In this document: positions 1 to 5,829 of the stretch, piece by piece
Position numbering within the stretch: position 1 is the stretch's first letter
Layout of the letters: each line of letters starts with the position of its first letter
DNA from: Gammaproteobacteria bacterium
GTDB taxonomy: Bacteria > Pseudomonadota > Gammaproteobacteria > GRL18
Direction of reading: 5' to 3'
Assembly: GCA_030632625.1 (NCBI GenBank)
Contig: DAOVUK010000091.1
Span: 1 to 9,026, forward strand
Length of the DNA stretch: 9,026 nt
The notes under the pieces: generated by a model
The model's input: only the letters and a program-made list of their open reading frames with translations
Told to the model about the DNA's origin: nothing
Databases searched by the model: none
Position numbers and translations under genes: made by a program

Positions 1-1
1 G

Positions 2-260
2 TTTTTATCACTTAATTTTGTCATAGATATTCCTATAATATATCCCCCATACCCAATGAAATGTTATATTAAATATGGAAAGGGAAAATTGGGCTCAGCC
101 AGTATGCATAAGCTCAATAATCGGGAAGTAGAAGCCCCTGAAGTATTGTCATATGTCGATGGGTTTCCGGGTGATTTACGCCCTGCATGAAGCTGGTGAT
201 ATTGGCAGGTCTGAAGATGAATTAATGAAACAACTTTTAGAATTAAGAAGAGTTGCTTGA
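2..260 (+). pseudogene. Possible decayed or frameshifted gene fragment, function unknown
   Basis: The frame starting at position 2 is open from the window edge to a TGA at 188-190. It contains possible starts at ATG 56 and ATG 104. A second frame, open from 132 with ATG at 153, overlaps it and runs to TGA 258-260; from that ATG it encodes 35 residues containing YALHEAGDIGRSEDEL and a Leu-rich end. Joining the two frames somewhere in the overlap (132-187) would give one continuous polypeptide, which suggests an indel in an older gene. I recognise neither piece. They could also be two chance open frames, or the end of a gene that begins left of the window. No convincing ribosome binding site was seen. 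A TATAAT hexamer lies at 34-39 but has no good -35 partner. Confidence 0.25.
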
Positions 261-288
261 CGTATTAAGTGCAAAATATTTACAGAAG

Positions 289-294
289 TAAGGA
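289..294 (+). promoter_or_regulatory. Ribosome binding site deciding the SEC-C gene start
   Basis: TAAGGA lies seven bases before ATG 302. The longer in-frame alternative at GTG 269 has no comparable purine-rich site, so this decides the start. Confidence 0.6.
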
Positions 295-301
295 AATAAA
301 T

Positions 302-1795
302 ATGTCCAAAACAGGACGCAACGATCCGTGCCCTTGTGGTAGTGGAAAAAAATACAAAAAATGCTGTTTAAATAAATCGCAATCCCTGCCATCGAGTTTT
401 ACACGTTCAAAAATACGAAAATTTGAAGGCGAACTGGTGCATATGTTACTTGGCTATGTGGATCAGAAATTTTCAGGGCAAGCTCTGGTGGCAGCCTGGG
501 AAGATTTTGTTGTCTGGCGCGATCTCGATCCTTTTGATGAAAGTGATGAAACATTCGGTTCGGATAGCTCTCAGGATTATGCTGTTCCAGAATTTGAAAC
601 ATTGTTTCTACCCTGGTTTTTATTTTTATGGATCCCTGACACAGAGCCATATTTTGATGAATTAGATGGTGTTCCTGAGGTGATTTTTCCTGCTCAAACG
701 ATGGTGTCTTTATATTGTGAAGAAAAACGATACAAACACAATGCTTTATCCCGGCAATTTATCGAACAGGCGAGCACTCAGCCTTTAAGTTATTATTTAA
801 TCTCACATATTGTCCCTGGAAAACAAATGACTGTCAGAGATATCTTTCTGGAACAGGACATTACTGTGCAGGAGATCATGGGGTCAAAAACTCTGGATGT
901 GGGGGTTATTGTCTTTGGCCGGATTATAACCGTCGATGAGACCTCAGTCTTTTTCGGTATGGCTCCCTATGTTATTCCTCAAAGTTATCATAATTACTTT
1001 ATTGAATATCGTGAAGACATAAAATCCCTCCGAAAAAAGATAACGGTTTCTGTCTTAAGCGAATACGATGAAGATTTCCGTGATGTTTATTTTGATATTC
1101 GGGAGCAACTTTTTAATCCACAAATGCCCCGGTTACAGAACACCGATGGTGATGAGTTACGTCTGCAGGAGTTATTTTATTCGCTTAGCTGTTCAGTTTC
1201 TGAAGCCTTTGATGCTCTAAAATCACTGTCGCTCATACCAGAAGAGCAAATACGACAAGAGGCCAGCTTTGACAGTCAGGGGGAAATGACCGCTATTGAA
1301 CTTTCCTGGATGCTAAAAGGTAACAGGCAGCACCAACAGTGGGATAATACTGTCATGGGACACTTGAATATTGAACCCGGTAAATTGAAAATCAATGTCA
1401 ACTCCGATCAGCGAGCAGAACAAATTAAACGAAAAATGACCCGCCGGCTGGGTAAACGTGCTCAATTTAAAAATACGGTATACCATTCTACAGAAAAAAT
1501 GATGGAAGAATTGCCAGAGCAACGACAATTAGCCGGAACGAATCATGATGAACTTGCTCAATTACCGGAAGTGCAGGAAGCTCTTGGCAAAATACTTGAA
1601 GAACATTGGGAAAACTGGCTCGATCAGTCTTTGCCGGCCTTAAATAACCAGACGCCCCGTCAGGCCAGTAAAACAAACAAAGGTAAAGAACTATTGGAGG
1701 GCTTGTTATTATCTATTCAGACAATGTCCAGTAAAAACCAGCCGGAACTTGCTCCCGATCTGGCAATGTTACGCCAAAAACTGAATATGGATTGA
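302..1795 (+). CDS. SEC-C metal-binding domain protein, 497 aa, body uncharacterised
   Basis: The product starts with a SEC-C motif, DPCPCGSGKKYKKCC, with Cys 10, 12, 21 and 22 in the CxCx8CC pattern. In SecA and many stand-alone proteins this short module binds one zinc ion and contacts proteins or nucleic acid. I chose ATG 302 over the in-frame GTG at 269 because TAAGGA at 289-294 is well spaced from it and SEC-C motifs usually sit at the very N-terminus. The body appears cytosolic, with no signal peptide. It has an aromatic acidic stretch around residues 75-120, a beta-rich segment around 177-230 and a basic segment around 368-395. Near the C-terminus, WLDQSLPAL (439-447), then TPR (451-453) and GKELLEGLL (461-469) resemble the C-terminal domain of MbcA/ParS/Xre antitoxins, but no toxin gene is adjacent. 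It runs convergently towards dinG. The molecular function is unknown; only the SEC-C call is firm. Confidence 0.85.
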   Translation: MSKTGRNDPCPCGSGKKYKKCCLNKSQSLPSSFTRSKIRKFEGELVHMLLGYVDQKFSGQALVAAWEDFVVWRDLDPFDESDETFGSDSSQDYAVPEFETLFLPWFLFLWIPDTEPYFDELDGVPEVIFPAQTMVSLYCEEKRYKHNALSRQFIEQASTQPLSYYLISHIVPGKQMTVRDIFLEQDITVQEIMGSKTLDVGVIVFGRIITVDETSVFFGMAPYVIPQSYHNYFIEYREDIKSLRKKITVSVLSEYDEDFRDVYFDIREQLFNPQMPRLQNTDGDELRLQELFYSLSCSVSEAFDALKSLSLIPEEQIRQEASFDSQGEMTAIELSWMLKGNRQHQQWDNTVMGHLNIEPGKLKINVNSDQRAEQIKRKMTRRLGKRAQFKNTVYHSTEKMMEELPEQRQLAGTNHDELAQLPEVQEALGKILEEHWENWLDQSLPALNNQTPRQASKTNKGKELLEGLLLSIQTMSSKNQPELAPDLAMLRQKLNMD

Positions 1796-1855
1796 CCTTG
1801 AGTTTCTGCATTGATACTTATGCTTATTTCTTATCTTTCCTTACAACATGAAATA

Positions 1856-1883
1856 TGTCTGCTATTTGTACAATGAGCGGACA
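1856..1883. terminator. Possible terminator hairpin between convergent genes
   Basis: TGTCTGCT (1856-1863) can pair with AGCGGACA (1876-1883), eight pairs with one G-T wobble, around a 12-base loop that contains the palindrome TTGTACAA. A second small inverted repeat, GACAAA-CT-TTTGTC, overlaps its right arm at 1880-1893. A short T run (1887-1890) follows on the + strand. It sits in the 156-base gap between the ends of the SEC-C gene and dinG, where a shared terminator would be expected. The U-tract is poor, so this is tentative. Confidence 0.3.
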
Positions 1884-1951
1884 AACTTTTGTCGTAAAAA
1901 ATCTGCCAAATTATGGCCCCATGATTACAAGGCTTATAAATTATTCCATCT

Positions 1952-4147
1952 TTAATCGATGGGGACATTTAAATTAATCCTGTATGGAGGCAGGGCATTG
2001 AGAATTTTTTTGCCATAAAACTTAGTGATGACTCTTTTATCCAATAGGGTGATTTTACCTTTATCGGTTTCTTTTCGGATTAAGCGCCCGCAGGCCTGAA
2101 CTAATTTAATGGCTGCGTCAGGCACAGCAATTTCCATAAAGGCATTTCTTCCCTGAGATTCAATCCATTCAGTCAGTGAGGCATCAACAGGATTATTTGG
2201 CACTGAAAAGGGCAGTTTGGCAATAATCACATGCTCACAATACTCTCCCGGCAAATCAATACCTTCTGCAAAACTGTTGAGGCCCAGGATGACACTGCCG
2301 TTGCCTTTATCAATTTGTTTTTTGTGATCATTAATAATCACCTGTTTATTTCGCTGTCCCTGGGTGAGCAGTAGTTTTTTCCAGATATCATCACTGCGTA
2401 AAAGTTCATATTCCACATCACTCATCTGTTTCTTAGAGGCAAATAGCACCAGAGTGCCTTTTTTGGGATCAATTATTTTTTTTAATATTTCCACGACTTC
2501 GTCGGTATGGGATTGGTACTGAGTGGCTTCACTGCGCATTTCAGGGACCATGAATTCAACATTATCCTGATAATTAAATGGACTGGGTAAAATATTAAAG
2601 AAACCGGGTACTCCGGAATTTAGTACATAGCGATCGAAATTACCCAGTGCGGCAATTGTTGCACTGGTCACGACTGCACCATAACATTGTGACCAGAGGA
2701 TTTGTTCCAGGGTATTTGCTGCGAGTATTGGACTGCATGATAACTCAATACCCTGAAGCTCATTTTGTTTAGAGTGAGAGCCGCTTCTGTAAGAATTATT
2801 TGCACTGTCATTTTTTTTCAGCCAGCGGGCATTAGGCGGCTGACCCTGTTTATCTTTCTTAGTAAAAAACTCAAAAAGATTCATTGCCGCACTAGCCCTG
2901 CTTTCCATTGGTGCCAATGCTGGCGTCCACTGCTCTGCAATTTCAGTTTTCAGACCGGTGATTTCACCATCCAGAGTATCTTTAAGCACGGTATTAATCT
3001 GTAATAGCTGTCCTGATAGTTTTTCAAATTGTTTGAGCAGCTGCAGGCATTGAGCTTTTAGTATTTCAGGTATCTGTCCAAACTCAAAACGTAAAATTTG
3101 TTCCCCGGAACTGCCGGAAGTATTTCCTGCACTGGAGGAAAATCTATTTTCAGGAAATTTAAACTGCTTGACAATCAATTCAAGATTATTAATTTCTGTG
3201 CTGATATCTTTAGCCTGCTCAGGAAATTGAGTAACTATGCGCTGAATCTGTGCCGGTGGTTTGGCTAAAGATGCAAAGTTGTTCAGGGTTGAATTGACCT
3301 GTTCAAGCCACTTAAGGGTGGTATTAATATGAAAAGAATAACTGAAGTGATTAATGGCTTTTATAGGTAAGTGATGACCTTCATCAAAAATGTAAATGCA
3401 TTCATCCGGAGAGGGCAGAATGAATCCTCCGCCCATATTCAGATCACTTAAAACGAGATCATGATTGGCAATAATGCAGTCAACCTTAAAAACGGATTCG
3501 CGCGCTTTAAAATATGGACACTCATTATAAAATGAACAACGTTTACCACTGCATTGATGTTGATCGGATGTTAGCGGTAACCAGCTGCTTTGAGCAATAA
3601 AGTCGTTCCAGCTATCAATTTCACCGTCCCAATCCCTTTTTTTCCAGGCCTGATACAAGTCATCATAGAGTAATATATCATCTTTATTATTGAGCAGAAC
3701 TTCGCTTGAAGGTATATCGAGTGGTAAATCAGCCTGGTTTTTATGGGCGATAAAGTTTTCAAGTTTGTGCAGACAAACATAGCGTTTTCGGCCTTTGGCC
3801 AGGGTAAAAGAAAAATTTAAACCACTATGGCGTTGTATCTCAGGCAAATCCTTTAACAGGATTTGTTCCTGTAAGGCAATTGTGGCGGTTGATATAATGA
3901 GCTTTTTTTTGTGTTCTCTGGCAATCGGCAGTGCGGCGACAATATAGGCAATTGTTTTACCGGTACCTGTCCCGGCTTCCAGGGTACAGATGTTCGGCTG
4001 ATCAGGATTTTGCTGATCGATATTTCCCAATGTCCGGGCTATATCGGCAATCATAAGCCTCTGGCCATATCTGGGCTTGATTTCTTTACTTTCCAGGATC
4101 CGGGTATAGGCATCCTGGATGGTTGTTTTTAATTTATCAGTCAGCAC
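1952..4147 (-). CDS. dinG: ATP-dependent DNA helicase DinG (XPD-like, 4Fe-4S)
   Basis: This is a superfamily 2, 5'-3' DNA helicase that in E. coli unwinds R-loops, D-loops and forked DNA during repair and replication-transcription conflicts. The 731 residues carry the expected motifs in order: Walker A AGTGTGKT (58-65), the helicase DEGH box in FDEGHHLP (255-258), VVTSATI (about 492-498), GLNSFAEGIDLPGE (622-635) and motif VI QACGRLIR (684-691). Cys 125, 199, 204 and 210 match the spacing of the four iron-sulphur ligands I recall for E. coli DinG (120, 194, 199, 205), so the cluster should be present. The C-terminal LLDKRVITKFYGKKILNALP is also DinG-like, and the length is close to the 716 residues of E. 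coli. The start is GTG at 4147: an in-frame TGA lies shortly upstream, no other usual start codon intervenes and the next ATG would cut into the N-terminal domain. No clear Shine-Dalgarno sequence or LexA box precedes it. Serine/glycine-rich stretches at about 337-349 and 448-460 look like variable loops. Confidence 0.93.
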   Translation of the reverse strand: MLTDKLKTTIQDAYTRILESKEIKPRYGQRLMIADIARTLGNIDQQNPDQPNICTLEAGTGTGKTIAYIVAALPIAREHKKKLIISTATIALQEQILLKDLPEIQRHSGLNFSFTLAKGRKRYVCLHKLENFIAHKNQADLPLDIPSSEVLLNNKDDILLYDDLYQAWKKRDWDGEIDSWNDFIAQSSWLPLTSDQHQCSGKRCSFYNECPYFKARESVFKVDCIIANHDLVLSDLNMGGGFILPSPDECIYIFDEGHHLPIKAINHFSYSFHINTTLKWLEQVNSTLNNFASLAKPPAQIQRIVTQFPEQAKDISTEINNLELIVKQFKFPENRFSSSAGNTSGSSGEQILRFEFGQIPEILKAQCLQLLKQFEKLSGQLLQINTVLKDTLDGEITGLKTEIAEQWTPALAPMESRASAAMNLFEFFTKKDKQGQPPNARWLKKNDSANNSYRSGSHSKQNELQGIELSCSPILAANTLEQILWSQCYGAVVTSATIAALGNFDRYVLNSGVPGFFNILPSPFNYQDNVEFMVPEMRSEATQYQSHTDEVVEILKKIIDPKKGTLVLFASKKQMSDVEYELLRSDDIWKKLLLTQGQRNKQVIINDHKKQIDKGNGSVILGLNSFAEGIDLPGEYCEHVIIAKLPFSVPNNPVDASLTEWIESQGRNAFMEIAVPDAAIKLVQACGRLIRKETDKGKITLLDKRVITKFYGKKILNALPPYRINLNVPID

Positions 4148-4254
4148 GAAACAGAGTGTATCATTAAATATAGAGTGACAAAATGATCAACTATAATTAA
4201 GTGAACTGATAATAACAAAGCTGATTTTTTAATTGAGATATTAAGTTTGTAAGC

Positions 4255-4268
4255 GTGATTTAAATCAT
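4255..4268. promoter_or_regulatory. FNR/CRP-family-like palindromic operator candidate
   Basis: TGATTTAAATCA (4256-4267) is a perfect palindrome. With flanks it reads GTGAT-TTAA-ATCAT, one mismatch per half from the FNR consensus TTGAT-N4-ATCAA. It lies 108 bases upstream of the dinG start and more than 330 before the response-regulator start. The surroundings are AT-rich, so a chance palindrome is possible. Confidence 0.3.
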
Positions 4269-4527
4269 ACTTATTAATAACACTTAAAAACTTGATTTTT
4301 ATTCAGATAAGTATATATTTAACAATAAGATACAAGATGAATTTATCATAAAACATTAATGATTATTAATATCTGGTCTTAAAAATATGACCACTTATCG
4401 GTTTCTAGTGGATAATTTTATTGAATTATTGTATTTTTTTACTAGAATTAATTAAAACATAATATGAAGATCACGAAAAGTTAGCATATTCTTGATTTCT
4501 TTATATTTTATCGCTTTCAAAAACGCT

Positions 4528-4559
4528 GTTTTAGATGTTTTAGATGTTTTAGATGTTTT
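4528..4559 (+). repeat. 9-bp tandem repeat GTTTTAGAT, three copies plus part
   Basis: Three exact copies of GTTTTAGAT occupy 4528-4536, 4537-4545 and 4546-4554, followed by a partial GTTTT. The array ends about 40 bases before the response-regulator start, so it probably lies in its 5' leader or promoter. The same 9-mer recurs once beyond the gene at 5626-5634. Confidence 0.85.
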
Positions 4560-4600
4560 TGAATGCCATTTTTGGATTTACTGAAGGTTAAGATAGGGTT

Positions 4601-5554
4601 ATGAATATGACTGTCAAACACGTACTGGTTGTAGATGATTCAAAGTCAGCACGGTTCATGTTACGTAAAATGCTGGGTAAAATTAATCTGACTGCTGATT
4701 TAGCTGAATCAGGAGAAGATGCACTTGTTTATCTGGAAAACAATCAGCCTGATGCCATTTTCATGGATCACATGATGCCGGGATTGAATGGTCTTGAAAC
4801 TGTACAGAAAATAAAAACTAACCCGCAAACTGCAGTCATTCCCGTTGTTATGTATACCTCACAAGACGGTAAAGAGTATGAAAAAAATGTCATCTCTCAC
4901 GGGGTTCTGGATATCCTGCCTAAACCTGCATCAACTGACAGGTTAAGTGCTGTTGTTCGCAAGCTTAATAATTTGCCTGAAATTCCGCTAGGACAAATTC
5001 AAACAGGTCAGGCTGCTTCCAATGATGCTCATCAGATTTCTGCTGAAGACATTGAAAAAATGGTTAGAAAAACCGCTGAAGCCGCTGTTGCTGCAGCAGT
5101 TCGTTATCAGGTCATCGGCACGACTGCTCAGCAATTATCCAAGTTCCGCAAAGAACTTAAACTTTGTGACGAAGATAAAGCGGAACATATTTCAGAAAAA
5201 GTGTTTGATGTTCGTATTAATTCTTATTCCAATAAAATATCAGGTCAAATTCAGGATTCAATGGCAGAGCTGGCCACTAAACTTGACGGCATTGGTAGTG
5301 ACAATAATATTAGCAAAATCGATCCAAAAACTCTGGAAGAAATTAAGAGTGTGGCCCGTCTTGCCTCAACATCAAAAGCAATTGATGCAGCAAAAGAAAC
5401 AGCCAGCATAGTTGCCCATGAATCCATGATGATGATGACGGATGCAATTAATGATGCCAATAAAAAAATGGCCAGACGTGTTACCTATGCCACTTTATTT
5501 GCTTCCGGAATCGGTATATTATCAGCAATTGCCGTATATCTTACTTTGACCTGA
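4601..5554 (+). CDS. Response regulator with C-terminal membrane anchor
   Basis: Residues 6-122 form a CheY-like receiver domain with all expected residues: acidic pair Asp12-Asp13, phospho-acceptor Asp56 in FMDHMMPG, Thr86 in MYTS and Lys108 in LPKP. It should therefore accept phosphate from a histidine kinase, but no kinase is in the window. There is no DNA-binding or enzymatic output domain. After a short linker (about 123-146), residues 147-290 look helical: Ala-rich around 158-168, then charged segments with coiled-coil character. Residues 293-315 form one hydrophobic segment containing LFASGIGILSAIAVYL, with almost nothing after it, like a tail anchor that would hold the receiver on the cytoplasmic face of the membrane. 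ATG 4601 and ATG 4607 are both possible starts: AGGG at 4595-4598 fits 4607, while GAAGG at 4583-4587 could serve 4601. The gene appears monocistronic, flanked by repeats on both sides. The receiver assignment is firm; the cellular role is unknown. Confidence 0.9.
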   Translation: MNMTVKHVLVVDDSKSARFMLRKMLGKINLTADLAESGEDALVYLENNQPDAIFMDHMMPGLNGLETVQKIKTNPQTAVIPVVMYTSQDGKEYEKNVISHGVLDILPKPASTDRLSAVVRKLNNLPEIPLGQIQTGQAASNDAHQISAEDIEKMVRKTAEAAVAAAVRYQVIGTTAQQLSKFRKELKLCDEDKAEHISEKVFDVRINSYSNKISGQIQDSMAELATKLDGIGSDNNISKIDPKTLEEIKSVARLASTSKAIDAAKETASIVAHESMMMMTDAINDANKKMARRVTYATLFASGIGILSAIAVYLTLT

Positions 5555-5559
5555 GTGAT

Positions 5560-5692
5560 AGGTTTGTATGTTAATAAGTTAATAAGTTTGTAAGTTAATA
5601 AGTTTGTAAGTTAATAAGTTTGTATGTTTTAGATTCCAGGCTTTTACAACTTAAAAACATACCAACATACCAACATACCAACATACAAACCT
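5560..5692. repeat. Nested inverted repeats bounding the repeat island
   Basis: AGGTTTGTATGTT (5560-5572) is the exact reverse complement of AACATACAAACCT (5680-5692), a 13-bp perfect inverted repeat at the island's ends. Inside it, GTATGTTTT (5622-5630) pairs with AAAACATAC (5654-5662) around a 23-base core containing the unique sequence GATTCCAGGC. The island could fold as a long imperfect hairpin in RNA or a cruciform in DNA. Confidence 0.8.
5570..5625 (+). repeat. 16-bp tandem repeat array GTTAATAAGTTTGTAA
   Basis: An initial half unit GTTAATAA (5570-5577) is followed by 16-bp units at 5578-5593, 5594-5609 and 5610-5625; the last differs only in its final bases (ending GTAT). Each unit is made of two related octamers, GTTAATAA and GTTTGTAA, which points to growth by slippage. 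The array begins 16 bases after the response-regulator stop codon. Confidence 0.9.
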
Positions 5693-5703
5693 GCAAACAT
5701 AAT
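5656..5703 (+). repeat. 8-bp tandem repeat array AACATACC with degenerate copies
   Basis: Three exact AACATACC units (5656-5679) are followed by three diverged octamers: AACATACA (5680-5687), AACCTGCA (5688-5695) and AACATAAT (5696-5703). The complement of the unit, GGTATGTT, resembles the GTATGTT found at the edges of the preceding 16-bp array, so the two arrays are related in opposite orientation. Confidence 0.88.
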
Positions 5704-5713
5704 TAACTTAACT

Positions 5714-5752
5714 AAAAGGCTGCTCTTATTAAAAAGGAGTAGCCTTTTTTTT
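5714..5752 (+). terminator. Strong intrinsic terminator
   Basis: AAAAGGCTGCTC (5714-5725) pairs with GAGTAGCCTTTT (5737-5748) over twelve positions with one G-T wobble and an 11-base loop. An eight-base T tract (5745-5752) overlaps and follows the right arm. It lies downstream of the response-regulator gene and the repeat island, and would insulate tex from upstream transcription. Confidence 0.88.
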
Positions 5753-5829
5753 GGTTCTGAACTAATATCTCATTTTTCAATTTGGCTTGAAAATACTCCT
5801 TTTAAAATGAACGTGGAAAAATCTCTCAT

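Larger units (their letters stand above)
4148..4600. other. Long AT-rich divergent intergenic region
   Basis: These 453 bases separate the divergent dinG and response-regulator genes. I see no credible coding frame or RNA gene. The region is very AT-rich and holds a perfect 12-bp palindrome (4256-4267) and a three-copy 9-bp repeat (4528-4554). It presumably contains both promoters, but no -35/-10 pair is strong enough to place either with confidence. Confidence 0.6.

Noticed and set aside
2765..3004. An open frame on the + strand inside dinG
   Set aside because: It is antisense to a well-conserved helicase gene, has no recognisable domain and no initiation signals, so it is most likely a by-product of dinG codon use.
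302..4147. The SEC-C gene and dinG as a defence or toxin-antitoxin pair
   Set aside because: The genes are convergent, not co-transcribed. DinG here is the housekeeping type with all canonical motifs and iron-sulphur cysteines, and no toxin or CRISPR type IV component is present.
4386..4410. Short inverted repeat CCACT...AGTGG in the intergenic region
   Set aside because: Only five pairs with an 11-base loop and no T tract; it is not distinguishable from chance.
5022..5411. A 129-codon open frame overlapping the response-regulator gene on the same strand
   Set aside because: It lies wholly inside the receiver-protein gene in another frame, has low-complexity Leu/Gln/Lys-rich composition and no ribosome binding site.
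5560..5703. Repeat arrays that could be taken for a CRISPR array
   Set aside because: The 8- and 16-bp units are directly adjacent with no unique spacers, are far shorter than CRISPR repeats, and no cas gene is nearby.
5781..5808. TTTGGC-N16-TAAAAT as a tex promoter
   Set aside because: The start would fall within or just before the ribosome binding site at 5813-5818, and the -35 match is weak, so I do not list it as a feature.
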